Source: Pseudomonas multiresinivorans (GTDB lineage: Bacteria > Pseudomonadota > Gammaproteobacteria > Pseudomonadales > Pseudomonadaceae). From it: a stretch of DNA of 64,000 nucleotides. The DNA is taken from NCBI RefSeq assembly GCF_012971725.1, contig NZ_CP048833.1:1798001-1862000 (forward strand). The letters are read 5' to 3'. The translations under genes and the position numbers were made by a program. The notes beneath the pieces were generated by a model that had not been told where the DNA came from, ran no database searches, and saw nothing but the letters and a program-made list of their open reading frames with translations. This document shows, in pieces, positions 1 through 10,220 of this stretch (its first letter is position 1; the number at the start of each line of letters is the position of its first letter).

Positions 1-18
1 CGTGAGCTTTTGTTCCTT

Positions 19-100
19 GTAGGACCGAGGGGCACGCCCAGTGCTTGCTCGCGAACAAGCCCCCGCTGCAATCCTGGTTCGCGGGCAAACTCGCTCCAAC
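19..100. repeat. degenerate, interrupted REP palindrome
   Basis: This is a decayed copy of the REP family seen intact elsewhere in the window (for example 35485-35554). The left arm reads gtaggaccgag at 19-29 and resumes as cttgctcgcgaac at 43-55, with about 13 extra bases between the two parts. The right arm at 77-100 is gttcgcgggcaaactcgctc plus caac, with several mismatches to the consensus. It lies just beyond the pykA terminator. Confidence 0.6.
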
Positions 101-121
101 AAGGCCCCGGCAACGGAAATG

Positions 122-153
122 AAAAGGCCGCCCCGAAGGGCGGCCTTTTTTTG
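122..153 (-). terminator. rho-independent terminator of pykA
   Basis: A hairpin aaggccgcc-ccgaa-gggcggcctt is flanked by A-runs and T-runs, just after the pyruvate kinase stop codon on the minus strand. The flanking runs would let it work in both directions. Confidence 0.85.
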
Positions 154-167
154 CTCCGAACGCAGGA

Positions 168-1619
168 TCAGGCCAGCAGATCGCCCACGTGCAGCACCTT
201 CATGGTGTTGGTGCCGCCCTGGGCGGTGTAGCTGTCGCCCTTGGTCAGGATTACCCAGTCACCCTTGGTCACCACGCCACGCTGTAGCAGCGCGTCGACG
301 GCCTCCTGGCTGACACGTTCCGGCGGCAGCGCAGCCGGGTCGAAGGGGATGGTCTCCACGCCGCGGAACAGCGCCACACGGGCCTGGGTTTCGCGGTGCG
401 GGGAGTAGGCGAAGATCGGTACCGAGGAACGGATGCGCGACATGATCAGCGGGGTGTAGCCGCTTTCGGTCAGGCAGATGATCGCCTTGATGCCCGGGAA
501 GTGGTTGGCGGTGTACATGGTGGCCAGGGCGATGCTCTCGTCGCAGCGCTCGAAGGTCTGGCCGATGCGGTGGCTGGACTTCTTGGTGGTCGGGTGCTTC
601 TCGGCGCCGGCGCAGATGCGTGCCATGGCCTTGACCGCTTCCACCGGGTATTCGCCGGCGGCGCTCTCGGCCGACAGCATCACGGCGTCGGTGTAGTCGA
701 GCACGGCGTTCGCCACGTCGGAGACTTCCGCGCGAGTGGGCATCGGGTTGTGGATCATCGACTCCATCATCTGGGTCGCGGTGATCACCGCTTTGTTGTA
801 GCGGCGCGCGTGCAGGATGATCTTCTTCTGGATGCCGACCAACTCGGCGTCGCCGATTTCCACGCCGAGGTCGCCACGGGCCACCATCACGGCGTCGCTG
901 GCGCGGATCAGGCCGTCGAGGGCTTCGTCGTCGGCCACCGCTTCGGCGCGCTCGATCTTGGCCACCAGCCAGGCAGTGCCGCCGGCTTCGGTGAGCAGGC
1001 TGCGGGCGTATTCCATGTCCTTGGCGTCACGCGGGAAGGACACGGCGACGTAGTCCAGGTCCATGCTCGCGGCCAGCTTGATGTCGGCCTTGTCCTTCTC
1101 GGTCAGGGCCGGCGCGGTGAGGCCGCCGCCACGACGGTTGATGCCCTTGTGGTCGGACAGCGGGCCGCCGATCAGGACTTCGCAGACCAGTTCGTCTGCC
1201 TTCACTTCCTTCACCACCATGACCACGCGGCCATCGTCCAGCAGCAGCTCATCGCCGATGCCGCAGTCCTTGACCAGGTCCGGGTAGTCGATGCCCACGA
1301 CCTGCTGGTTGCCTTCGGTGCGCGGGTGGCTGGTGGAGAAGCGGAAGGTGTCGCCGACCGCCAGCTCGATGCGCTTGTTGGCGAACTTGGCGATGCGGAT
1401 CTTCGGACCCTGCAGGTCGCCCAGCAGCGCCACGAAGCGGCCGTGCTTGGCGGCGATGTCGCGTACCAGTTGGGCGCGAGCGCGGTGTTCGTCGGGAGTT
1501 CCGTGGGAGAAGTTCAGGCGGGCGACGTCGATCCCGGCGAGGATCAGCTGTTCCAGTACTTCGGGGGAATTGCTGGCTGGGCCGAGGGTGGCGACGATCT
1601 TGGTGCGGCGAAGGGACAT
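168..1619 (-). CDS. pykA: pyruvate kinase (PykA type)
   Basis: Cytoplasmic enzyme of lower glycolysis: phosphoenolpyruvate + ADP to pyruvate + ATP. The 483 residues match a bacterial pyruvate kinase. The N-terminus RRTKIVATLGPAS and RLNFSHG carry the substrate-binding Arg and Asn. The signature VAKIERAEAV (about residue 218) holds the catalytic Lys, and MVARGDLGVEI follows. A small B domain and a C-terminal regulatory domain complete it. The ATG has AGGAG upstream. It is monocistronic, with its own terminator at 122-153. Pseudomonas usually has two pyruvate kinases; the neighbours (usp, lipoproteins, PilZ) match the PykA rather than the PykF copy as I recall PAO1. Confidence 0.95.
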   Translation of the reverse strand: MSLRRTKIVATLGPASNSPEVLEQLILAGIDVARLNFSHGTPDEHRARAQLVRDIAAKHGRFVALLGDLQGPKIRIAKFANKRIELAVGDTFRFSTSHPRTEGNQQVVGIDYPDLVKDCGIGDELLLDDGRVVMVVKEVKADELVCEVLIGGPLSDHKGINRRGGGLTAPALTEKDKADIKLAASMDLDYVAVSFPRDAKDMEYARSLLTEAGGTAWLVAKIERAEAVADDEALDGLIRASDAVMVARGDLGVEIGDAELVGIQKKIILHARRYNKAVITATQMMESMIHNPMPTRAEVSDVANAVLDYTDAVMLSAESAAGEYPVEAVKAMARICAGAEKHPTTKKSSHRIGQTFERCDESIALATMYTANHFPGIKAIICLTESGYTPLIMSRIRSSVPIFAYSPHRETQARVALFRGVETIPFDPAALPPERVSQEAVDALLQRGVVTKGDWVILTKGDSYTAQGGTNTMKVLHVGDLLA

Positions 1620-1725
1620 GCGGGACTCCTAGGGGAAAGCAGCGGTCAGGTTGCCCCGAGAGCGGGTCCGAGGCAGCCAGGGCGCCATCTTACTCTCTTT
1701 CAGATGACTCTTTCAGGTGGCTCTC

Positions 1726-2634
1726 TCAGGGGCCGGGTCTGATCACCAGCAGATCGCATTCGACCTCCTCGAAGACCCGCTCGGCGGTCTGGCCGATCAG
1801 TGCGTTGTCGAGCTGTCCGCGGGCGACAGAGCCCATCAGCAGCAGGTCGATGCCGTGTTCCTTCACATAGGTGGGGATGACTTCCTCGGCGAAGCCTTGG
1901 CCCAGGTGAGTACGTGCGCGGTCGATCTGTGGATAACTGGCCAGCAGCGCATCGAAGGCTTTGCGGTGATGCGCCTCGGTGCGCAGCACATAGTCATCGT
2001 AGTCGGCCAGCAGCTCGGCGTTGAACGCCAGGGTGTGCGGCAGGGCCATATAGGCGTGCAGGTAATGGGCGTCGAGTTGCAGGCGCTGTTCCAGTTCGCG
2101 GGCCACCGTGATCAGCCGGTGGTCCAGTGCGGCCGGGGCGTCACCGATGTGCAGCGGGTCGACGGCGGCGCAAAGGTTCCTGCCGGCCCACTCGCCATGC
2201 TGCACCAGCCATAGCGGCTGCGGGCAGTGGCGGATCAGTTGCCAGTCGTTGTTGGTGAGGAACAGGCGCTTGAGCAAGTTGTGGTGGTGCGCGGACTTGA
2301 GTACCAGGTCGGGCGTGGTCTGCTCGCAGTGGAGGACGACCTGGTGGTGCAGGGACTTGCCCCAGCGTACCTGGCAGTGCACATCGAGGCCGCCGTCGCG
2401 CAGCGGCTCGGCCAGCGCTTGCAGCCAGGCCAGGCGTTCGTCCAGCAGGTTGCGCTGGGCGGCGTCGAGGTCGCCGCGCTCCAGCAGTAGCGCGTTGTCC
2501 AGCGCCGGGTTGTATTCGCAGGCCAGCAGCTCCAGGCGCGCGCCGCAGCGCTGGGCAATCCAGCGGGCGCGGGTGAGGGCGGGCTGGTCCTCGCGGATCG
2601 GGTCGATGATGACGAGCAGGTGCTGCAGCTTCAT
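1726..2634 (-). CDS. universal stress protein, tandem Usp domains (UspE-like)
   Basis: Cytoplasmic stress protein of 302 residues with two UspA folds, about residues 1-140 and 150-302, as in UspE. The C-terminal half ends with DLLLMGSVARG, GQTAERV and CDLLVIRPG, the usual last strand and nucleotide-loop region of Usp domains. I chose the ATG at 2634 (MKLQHLLVIID), where the Usp fold begins, over the upstream in-frame start at 2673. It has GAGGA 8-12 bases upstream. A perfect 12-bp palindrome lies immediately upstream of the ribosome binding site (2646-2676). In Pseudomonas such proteins are often induced by low oxygen or stationary phase; no Anr site was identified here. Confidence 0.9.
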   Translation of the reverse strand: MKLQHLLVIIDPIREDQPALTRARWIAQRCGARLELLACEYNPALDNALLLERGDLDAAQRNLLDERLAWLQALAEPLRDGGLDVHCQVRWGKSLHHQVVLHCEQTTPDLVLKSAHHHNLLKRLFLTNNDWQLIRHCPQPLWLVQHGEWAGRNLCAAVDPLHIGDAPAALDHRLITVARELEQRLQLDAHYLHAYMALPHTLAFNAELLADYDDYVLRTEAHHRKAFDALLASYPQIDRARTHLGQGFAEEVIPTYVKEHGIDLLLMGSVARGQLDNALIGQTAERVFEEVECDLLVIRPGP

Positions 2635-2645
2635 GGCGGAGTCCT

Positions 2646-2676
2646 CGCTTGCTCTGCGCTCAATGCAGAGCAAGCG
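2646..2676. promoter_or_regulatory. perfect palindrome in the usp leader
   Basis: Arms cgcttgctctgc (2646-2657) and gcagagcaagcg (2665-2676) are perfectly complementary around a 7-base loop. It starts 12 bases upstream of the usp ATG and lies between usp and the lipoprotein gene at 2737. It could be an operator, a 5'UTR hairpin or a U-tract-less 3' end for the upstream gene. Confidence 0.45.
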
Positions 2677-2736
2677 TAGACACTGGCGCCTGCCGCGCGC
2701 CTTGATGTGGCTCAGCGGCGCGCGCCGGGTTTGCCG

Positions 2737-3549
2737 TCAGCTGCGTGGCGAGGTCTGGTTCAGCGCACGGTCCAGATGGCGGGCGCCCTTGTCGGCCAGC
2801 TCGCCGTTGGGGAATTCGGCGAGCTGGCGGCGCAGGTAGGCGATGGCCTTCTCGCGGTCCGGGCGGGGGTTGTCCGGGGCCATGTACATCAACCCCAGCT
2901 GGTAGAGCGCCTTCTCGCGGATGTCCGGCGGAATGGCCGGGTCGTTGGCGCCCAGCAGATAGAGCTGCGCGGCTTCGTCGACACGCCCCTTGAGTACGGC
3001 GCGGCGCGACAGCAGGGTCATGTCCGGGTCGAGGGTGGGCTTGTTGAGGTCGAGGTTGTACTGCGGCTGCCAGTCGGCCAGCAACTGCTTCGCGGTCTTC
3101 TGCACCGGGTCCTTGGCGCGCTGCTGGATGACCAGTTCGCGGGCATCGGCATGCTGCGCGGCCTGGGTGCCGGGGAATTCGCGGTCGATGCGCTGGAAGT
3201 AGTCCAGCGCCTTCTGGTCATCGCGCTGGTCGTTGTAGCGGCTCATGTAGATCAGGCCGATCTGGTACAGGGCGATCGCCCGCACTTCCGGCCCGTAGCG
3301 GGTGTTGTCGTAGCCGGTTAGGTAGAGCTGCTCGGCTTCGCTGCTTTTGCCATCGCGGATGGCCTGGGCGCTGTAGGTGAGCAGGTCGCCTTCCTCTTCC
3401 ACGGCGGCGGTCATGCGCTTGTTCTTGAGTTGTTTGTACTCGGCGACCTCCCCGGTGGTGATCTGCGCGACGAACAGCGGTGTGGTTGGGGCGCAGGCGG
3501 CGAGCCAGGGCAGCAGCATGACGAGGGGCAGGGCAGGGACGAAACGCAT
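2737..3549 (-). CDS. TPR-repeat lipoprotein
   Basis: Predicted lipoprotein of 270 residues. The signal peptide MRFVPALPLVMLLPWLAAC ends in a lipobox (LAAC, Cys19). The rest is helical repeats of tetratricopeptide/Sel1 type, seen twice as a near-identical pattern: ALYQIGLIYMSRYNDQRDDQKALDYFQR and ALYQLGLMYMAPDNPRPDREKAIAYLRR, each ending in EFP. Such proteins scaffold envelope complexes. The specific role is unknown. It is divergent from another small lipoprotein starting at 3649. Confidence 0.8.
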   Translation of the reverse strand: MRFVPALPLVMLLPWLAACAPTTPLFVAQITTGEVAEYKQLKNKRMTAAVEEEGDLLTYSAQAIRDGKSSEAEQLYLTGYDNTRYGPEVRAIALYQIGLIYMSRYNDQRDDQKALDYFQRIDREFPGTQAAQHADARELVIQQRAKDPVQKTAKQLLADWQPQYNLDLNKPTLDPDMTLLSRRAVLKGRVDEAAQLYLLGANDPAIPPDIREKALYQLGLMYMAPDNPRPDREKAIAYLRRQLAEFPNGELADKGARHLDRALNQTSPRS

Positions 3550-3648
3550 GGCAACTCCTTTGCGCCAGGGCGAAGTCCACGTGAGTCTAGTGGCGGGCTA
3601 CAGTACGGCCAAGACGGGCCGATACACTTCCCAACGGAGGATATGCCC

Positions 3649-4017
3649 ATGCGAACCCTTTTCCTCGCGCTGCTGGCGCTGAGTGTTACCGGCTGCACCA
3701 GTTGGTCGATGAACTATCACCTGAACAACGCCTACCGCGCGTACAAGAGCGGCGACTGCCAGCGCGTGCAGCTGGAACTGTCCGAGACCGAGCGCAAGGC
3801 CCGCGCGCGGCCGTGGATCCAGCCGGAAATCTCCATGCTGCGCGGGCAGTGCCTGGAGCGCGAGAAGTTCTACGTCGACGCGGCGCAGACCTACCAGTTC
3901 ATCATCGCCCGCTACCCCACCAGCGAGTATGCTTACCGGGCCAAGGCACGCCTGGAGACACTGCGTCTCAACGGTCGGCTGCCCGGCGATTCGCGTACCT
4001 ACCCGGCTACCCCCTGA
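3649..4017 (+). CDS. small lipoprotein with TPR-like (YfiO-like) helices
   Basis: 122-residue lipoprotein. MRTLFLALLALSVTGC gives a signal peptide and lipobox (VTGC, Cys16). The mature part resembles a short tetratricopeptide unit (YRAYKSGDCQRVQLELSE, then KFYVDAAQTYQFIIARYPTSEYAYRAKARLETL), the pattern seen in BamD/YfiO-type proteins. The ATG at 3649 is preferred over the in-frame ATG at 3643 because GGAGG at 3636-3640 is correctly spaced only for the former. It is divergent from the TPR lipoprotein at 2737-3549. Function unknown. Confidence 0.8.
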   Translation: MRTLFLALLALSVTGCTSWSMNYHLNNAYRAYKSGDCQRVQLELSETERKARARPWIQPEISMLRGQCLEREKFYVDAAQTYQFIIARYPTSEYAYRAKARLETLRLNGRLPGDSRTYPATP

Positions 4018-4092
4018 CCGCCGGTCGGTGGCGAACTTGAGCCAGGCCGATAGCTGGCTAATCTCTTGAGTGCTTTGTGCAAGGAGGTACGA

Positions 4093-4515
4093 ATGCGCGC
4101 CCTGTGGCTTTGCGCCTGGTGTTTCCCCCTGCTCGCTTCGGCGGATATCTACCGCTGGACCGACGCTCAGGGAAAGGTGCACTTCAGCGAAACACCACCG
4201 CCGGGGGCGCAACGCGTCGAGGTCAAGCCGCAGGTCGTCGAACGTGACGCGGCGACTCGCGAGCGGGAGGAACGTACCCGCCGCTTTTACGATGCGCGTC
4301 GAGATGAAAGCGCGGCCGCCCAGAGCCAGGCGGCGCAGCAGCAGGCCAAGCTGGACCAGCAGTGTGCGAAGTGGCGCCATGACCTGGAGTCGATCAGTCA
4401 TGGTGGGCGTTACTTCACGCAGGATGGCAACGGCGAAAGGACTTACTACAGCGATGCACAGGTTGACGCCGCTCGTCAGGCGCTTAGCGCACGACTGGCG
4501 GAAGGTTGTCGTTAG
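4093..4515 (+). CDS. DUF4124 domain-containing secreted protein
   Basis: 140 residues with an N-terminal signal peptide (MRALWLCAWCFPLLASA) followed directly by the DUF4124 signature DIYRWTDAQGKVHFSETPPPG. The rest is charged, with an Ala/Gln-rich coiled-coil-like stretch (about residues 65-95). The start at 4093 is set by AAGGAGGT at 4081-4088. DUF4124 proteins are widespread periplasmic or envelope proteins of proteobacteria with no defined reaction. It lies about 75 bp after the lipoprotein gene, possibly in one transcript. Confidence 0.85.
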   Translation: MRALWLCAWCFPLLASADIYRWTDAQGKVHFSETPPPGAQRVEVKPQVVERDAATREREERTRRFYDARRDESAAAQSQAAQQQAKLDQQCAKWRHDLESISHGGRYFTQDGNGERTYYSDAQVDAARQALSARLAEGCR

Positions 4516-4575
4516 GACTGGCCCCCGGCGGGCAGCATCGTCATACTGGACGATATCTCATAGCGAAACGCCATT

Positions 4576-4935
4576 ATGCGTCATCAACGACATATCGAGC
4601 GCCATCAGCTGCCCTACTACCTGAAGGTGTTCAACAGCATCACCGACAAACCGATGGGTTACCTGGGCAACGTGTCGCTGGACGGGCTGCTCCTCATCAG
4701 CCAGCTGCCGATGCTGGTAGGTGGCCGCTTCGAAATGCGCCTGAAGATCCCCGGGCACGACGGCAAGCTGCAGTTGATCGAGTTCGCCGCCACCTGCCAG
4801 TGGTGTCGCGAGGACGTCAATCCGGGCAACTACGATTCGGGCTTCAGCCTGGCGGCGGCGCCGACGGAGTACGTCGAACTGGTCGACGCGCTGCGCCGTT
4901 ATTTCAGTTTTCGCCGGCAGGTGGAGTCGGTCTGA
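4576..4935 (+). CDS. PilZ domain protein (candidate c-di-GMP receptor)
   Basis: 119 residues, a stand-alone PilZ domain. The N-terminal arginine motif is RHIER and the second motif is NVSLDG, fitting (D/N)xSxxG about 30 residues later. A beta-rich core follows, ending in SGFSLAAAPTEYVELVDALRRYF. Members bind cyclic di-GMP through these motifs and act in motility, adhesion or exopolysaccharide control; the partner cannot be deduced here. The ATG has only a weak ribosome site. It converges on the DUF58 operon. Confidence 0.85.
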   Translation: MRHQRHIERHQLPYYLKVFNSITDKPMGYLGNVSLDGLLLISQLPMLVGGRFEMRLKIPGHDGKLQLIEFAATCQWCREDVNPGNYDSGFSLAAAPTEYVELVDALRRYFSFRRQVESV

Positions 4936-5006
4936 AGCGCAGGACGCGCTGACCGATCTGCACGGTGTGGGACGCCAGGGAGTTGGTGTCCGGTCGTGGC
5001 GCGCTG

Positions 5007-6331
5007 TTACAGCGCGCCAGCCTTCTTCCAGCCCAGGTAACGGCTGATCAGTTCCGGCCCCAGCTGGCTCGGCCGCGCGTCGAGCACCGGCACGCCATGG
5101 GCCGCCAGCTTCTCGTGCAGGCCGGCGCGGGCGTTCAGGTAATCCACCGCACCGCAGTACGCCAGGGCTTCCTCGAAACCTTCCACCGGCGCCTGGCGCA
5201 GGCGGTCCAGCACCTCCTCGCGCAGGCTCGCGACGAGCACGCGGTGCTGGCGTCCGAGGCGTTTCACCGCCGCCACCAGTTCCTCGTCATCCTCGTCGCG
5301 CAGGTTGGTCACTATCACCACCAGCGCGCGGCGACGCTGGTGCGTCAGCACGGCTTGCACGGCCGCCGGGTAGTCCGCCGGGCGCTGGCTGCTGCGCAGG
5401 TCGTAGACGCTGTTGAGCAGGGCGGTGAGCTGGGCGCTGCCCTTGGCCGGCGGCAGGTGGCGCGGTTGATCGCCTGCGAAGGTCATCAGGCCTACGGCGT
5501 CGCCCTGGCGCAGGGCGACGTAGGCCAGCAGCAGGCTGGCATTGAGCGAATGGTCGAAGTGCGAGAGGTCGCCGTCGTGGCTTCGCATACGCCGACCGCA
5601 GTCGAGCAGGAAGAGGATCTGCTGGTCGCGCTCGTCCTGGTATTCGCGGGCGATAGGTGTGCGCTTGCGTGCGGTGGCCTTCCAGTCGATCTGCCGCAGG
5701 GTGTCGCCGTCGCGGAACTCGCGCAACTGGTGGAAATCCAGGCCCAGGCCACGCCGCTGCCCGGAGCGCACGCCGATGCGGTTGAGCCAGTGGTCCACTG
5801 CCATGAGTTCGGCGCCGTAGAGGCGGGCGAAGTCCGGGTAGACGCGGGTTTCGTCGCGCTGTTCCAGGTAGCGCCGGCCCTTCCACAGGCGCAATGGGCT
5901 GGACAGCTCGATCTCGCAGCGCTGGAAGACGAAATGCCCGCGGGACAGCGGGCGCACGCGGTAGCCCAGTTCAGTCTGTTCACCGGGGTGCAGTTCCACG
6001 GTCTGCGGCAGGTATTCGAACTCCATGCCGGCCGGCAGGTGGTCGAACACCGTAACGCGTTGCGGCTGGGCGTAGCGGTGATGGAATTGCAGGCGTATCT
6101 CGCTCCAGCGGCCCAGCGGCAGGTTGCCGCTCAACTGGCGGCGTAGCTCGGGCGAGGGCGTGCGGCGCAGCCAGAGCGCATCGGCCAGCGCCAGCAGGAG
6201 CAGCGCGCAGAGCGCCCCCCACCAGAGGCGGCCGAGCATGGCCGATCCCGAGTCCAGGGCTTCGGCCGCCCCCAGGGCGATGGCAATCGCCAGCAGGACG
6301 CCGAGCAGCGCGAGGAGCGCGCGCGATGGCT

Positions 6332-6335
<4 letters not shown>
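5007..6335 (-). CDS. DUF58 domain protein, VWA-like partner of MoxR
   Basis: 442 residues. Two N-terminal membrane segments (LLALLGVLLAIAIALGAA and the stretch near WWGALCALLLLALADAL) precede a beta-sandwich region and the DUF58 signature (GLDFHQLREFRDGDTLRQIDWKATAR). A VWA-like Rossmann fold then begins at ILFLLDCGRRM. The metal site usually written DxSxS reads DCGRR here, so MIDAS metal binding may be lost. The ATG at 6335 overlaps the MoxR stop by 4 bases (6332-6335), indicating translational coupling. It is the last gene of the six-gene operon from 11927. DUF58 proteins always travel with MoxR AAA+ ATPases and are thought to be their adaptors or substrates. Confidence 0.9.
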
Positions 6336-7338
<1,003 letters not shown>

Positions 7339-7342
<4 letters not shown>

Positions 7343-8628
7343 AGGGCATTCCTGAGGCTTTGCAGGTGCGCGACCTGGCGGGTGAATTCGGCGACGGCCA
7401 TGCGCTGTTGCGGATAGGGGCGCATGGCCTGGCTGATGGCGCTGACCGACATGCGCGTCATGCGGCCCAGAGCTTGCCATTGTTCGGCGACCGGCAGGCG
7501 GTCGAAGCCGGGCTGGCGCTGCCGCGCCCGGCGCATCACATCTCGTTGCAGGCCTTGCAGCAGGGCGAGCTGGCCGCGCTGGCGGAGGATGAAGTCGGCG
7601 CCGGCGCGCAGGTGTTCTTCCAGTTGCCGACGGCTGCGGTCTGGATTGGGCTGCAGCGGGCCCTGGCGCAGGCCATTGCGCCAGAGCACCAGCACCAGCA
7701 ACAGGGCGGCGGCCAGCAGTGCCTGCGGGAAATAGCGCATCAGCAGGGTCATGAGGCTGGTGCCGTCGGCACGGTAAACCAGGGTAACCGCGCTGTCCTG
7801 GGCCAGGTACCAGAGCAGCCAGGCGTTGTCGTAGGCGTCGAGTTCGCCGTTCTGCCAGATCCAGTTGTCGGTGAGCACGGTGATCAAGCCCTGGCCCCGC
7901 TGCAGCTGCAGCAGGTGGGTGGAGTCGCCGCTGTTGGCCCAGGCGTAGGCGAGGTTCTTCGAATCGAACAGGTGATAGTCGGTGTCGAAATCGATATAGG
8001 CCGGGGCCTTCTCGTTCTCCAGGTAAAGCTTGGTCAGGTTCGGGTAGGGATCGGCTTCTGTCTCGGCCTTGTCGGTAGCGCCGGAGGCCTGGTCCGGGTG
8101 CTCTTCTTCCACTTCCGCCTTGCCGGTTTCGTTGTCCGCCCGGTCCTCGGACGGGGAAGCGGTCTGCTCGTCGGACTGAGTGGATTTCTCCTCCTCCTTG
8201 TCCTTCAGATCGGCAGTGAGGAACTGCTGGACGCCCAGTTGATCCAGCAACAGGTCGCCACTCTTGCCTTCGTCCTCGTCCCACAGGCTTTCGGCGGTGA
8301 CGATGAGGTGGCCGCCGCGGTTGGCCCAGTCCAGCAGGCGGGCGTTCTGGGTCGGCGTGACGTTCTCGCGGGTGCCCAGCAGGATCAGGGTCTGGCCCTT
8401 GCTCGGCAACTGGTCCAGCACTTCCATGCCGCGGGCGGTGGTGACGCGGATGCCGCGACCGCGCAGGTACATCTCGGCAGCAAGATAGGGGTTGGCGCGG
8501 GCTTCCGGGGAGGCGCCGTGCTCGATGGTCTCGGTGTAGGGCTCGAGGTTGCGGTACAGGTAGTAGCCGATGCCGCCGAGCACCAGCAGGACGAGCAGTG
8601 CCAGCAGAGCGAGGTTGCCGCGCTTCAT
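7339..8628 (-). CDS. DUF4350 membrane protein with acidic insert
   Basis: 429 residues. An N-terminal membrane anchor (LALLALLVLLVLGGIGYYLY) leads to an extracytoplasmic GATase-like DUF4350 domain (QTLILLGTRENVT, LLDWANRGGHLIVTAESLWDE). A second membrane helix (ALLAAALLLVLVLW) and a cytoplasmic helical tail follow. Residues about 139-193 form a long Glu/Asp/Lys/Ser/Thr-rich, probably disordered insert. It overlaps both operon neighbours by 4 bases. The DUF4350 domain is usually found beside MoxR, DUF58 and DUF4129 genes; its role is unknown. Confidence 0.88.
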
Positions 8629-10220
8629 GCCGGCACCTCGTTACCGAACAGGTGGCGCCATTCGCTGCACAGCTGCTGCTTGAGTTCGGCCTGCGGCGTG
8701 CGGTGCCCGTAGGCGAGGGCCTGCCACTGCTGGGTCAGGCTACGGGCGAAATTGTCCAGCGGCGGGTCGTTGAGGTCGGCCACGCGTACAAGGACTTCAC
8801 CTTCGGTGGTGGACTCGCGCAGCGGCACGCGGAAGTCGTGCAGCAGGCGGCTGAGCAGGGCGCGGTAGAGCAGGCCGAGGGCGGCGCGCGGTTGCTCGTC
8901 CCACAGGCGCTCGGCTTCGCTGGCGACGTCACTGGGCAGGGTTTCCGGCGCCAGGTCCAGCCCGAACAGCACGCTGGGGGCTTCGCGGCGCGGCTTCTGC
9001 GGCAGGCCGATACGCCCGACGAACAATCGCAGCCATTGCCGATAACGCCAGATGACCAGGGCGATGACGGTGAACAGCAGGCCCCAGAGCAGTACCTCGA
9101 TGCCTTGCGCGGCGAACTTGAAGGCCTTCCAGTTTTCCAGTGCCTCGAAGAAGCTCTTCAGGCGTTTGGCGTCATTCGGGTCAGCCGGCTTTTCCTCTTT
9201 CTTGTCTTCGCTCAGTCGCCAGCCGGTGACCTTCTCGCTGTTCTTGAAGGGCGGCGCGGCGAGGATCCTTTCCGCGGCGCTGCGCGAGTCCTCGCTGTTG
9301 AGTTTCTGCTGGGTCAGCCGCGCACCCTGGGGGCCGTCGGGATTCTGGTCGGGCAGTGGGCAACTCTGGCTGGCCTTGCCGCCGGCTTCCGCGCCGGCCG
9401 CCAGTGCGTCATGGGCCGGCAGTAGCGCGAAGGCGCCGGCCACCACCAGCAGCAGGGCATAGGCGCTGCCGATCAGGCGCTGGCGCAGGCGACGGAACAC
9501 CAGTTCGATGTCCCAGGCTTCCAGTTCAGTGCGGCGGTTGAGGTAGAGGGTGAAGCCGCAGGCGACGTACACCGGTTCCCAGACAATCAGCAGCAGGGCG
9601 TAGACCAGGTTGCTGATGTGCTCGAGCCACACCCAGTCGCCTTCGGCGGCGCTGATCAACGACTTCCATTCCCAGTCTTCCACCCACTGGTTCGGCAGCA
9701 TCAGGTACATCAGTGTGGTCAGGCCCAGCCACAGCGCCAGTTCGAAATGCATGCCGACGATGGTCAGCCAGGTGGCCCCGCCCGCATTGCGCTGGCCGAG
9801 CACCACCAGGCGCTGGCTGCGTGCCTGGCCCTTGAGGCCTTCGAGCTGCAGCACCGGCAGGTCGAAACTGCGGGTCGGGCTCAGCCGTCTCCAGAGCAGG
9901 CTGGGCAGCAGCTGTGACTTGAGCAGGCCGGGGAAGGCCCTCAGTGCTTCCTTGAGCGTCGGCGTGTCGCCGAACAGCGAGCGCGACAGGATGTACAACG
10001 GCAGGCGCTCGAAGGCGGGCTTGAGCCACCAGAAGATCAGTATCGCCCAGCTGGAGTAGTTCCACAGCAGCACGGAGAGCAGCACGAATACCGGCAGGGT
10101 GACGATGGCCCAGCTGGCCATCAGCACGCCGGCGTGGCGGCGCGCCAGGAGAACGCCCAGGTCCAAAGCCTCCCAGGCACTGCGCGGGCGGATGGCGACG
10201 CTGGCGTCAGTCAGGCGCAT
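8625..10220 (-). CDS. DUF4129 multi-pass membrane protein
   Basis: 531 residues from the ATG at 10220 (MRLTDASVAIRPRS), chosen because GGAG lies 6 bases upstream; a TTG at 10238 is the alternative. Several membrane segments (VLMASWAIVTLPVFVLLSVLLW, ALWLGLTTLMYLML, YALLLVVAGAFALL, LLWGLLFTVIALVIW) precede a C-terminal DUF4129 cytoplasmic domain (RAALGLLYRALLSRLLHDFRVPL, TEGEVLVRV). It overlaps the SpoIIM gene (10207) by 14 bases and the DUF4350 gene by 4. It belongs to the MoxR-centred operon; no reaction is known. Confidence 0.88.
   Translation of the reverse strand: MRLTDASVAIRPRSAWEALDLGVLLARRHAGVLMASWAIVTLPVFVLLSVLLWNYSSWAILIFWWLKPAFERLPLYILSRSLFGDTPTLKEALRAFPGLLKSQLLPSLLWRRLSPTRSFDLPVLQLEGLKGQARSQRLVVLGQRNAGGATWLTIVGMHFELALWLGLTTLMYLMLPNQWVEDWEWKSLISAAEGDWVWLEHISNLVYALLLIVWEPVYVACGFTLYLNRRTELEAWDIELVFRRLRQRLIGSAYALLLVVAGAFALLPAHDALAAGAEAGGKASQSCPLPDQNPDGPQGARLTQQKLNSEDSRSAAERILAAPPFKNSEKVTGWRLSEDKKEEKPADPNDAKRLKSFFEALENWKAFKFAAQGIEVLLWGLLFTVIALVIWRYRQWLRLFVGRIGLPQKPRREAPSVLFGLDLAPETLPSDVASEAERLWDEQPRAALGLLYRALLSRLLHDFRVPLRESTTEGEVLVRVADLNDPPLDNFARSLTQQWQALAYGHRTPQAELKQQLCSEWRHLFGNEVPA

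Noticed and set aside
396..1742. 448-codon plus-strand open frame opposite pykA
   Set aside because: Antisense shadow of a certain gene, with His/Val/Gly-rich composition and no ribosome site.
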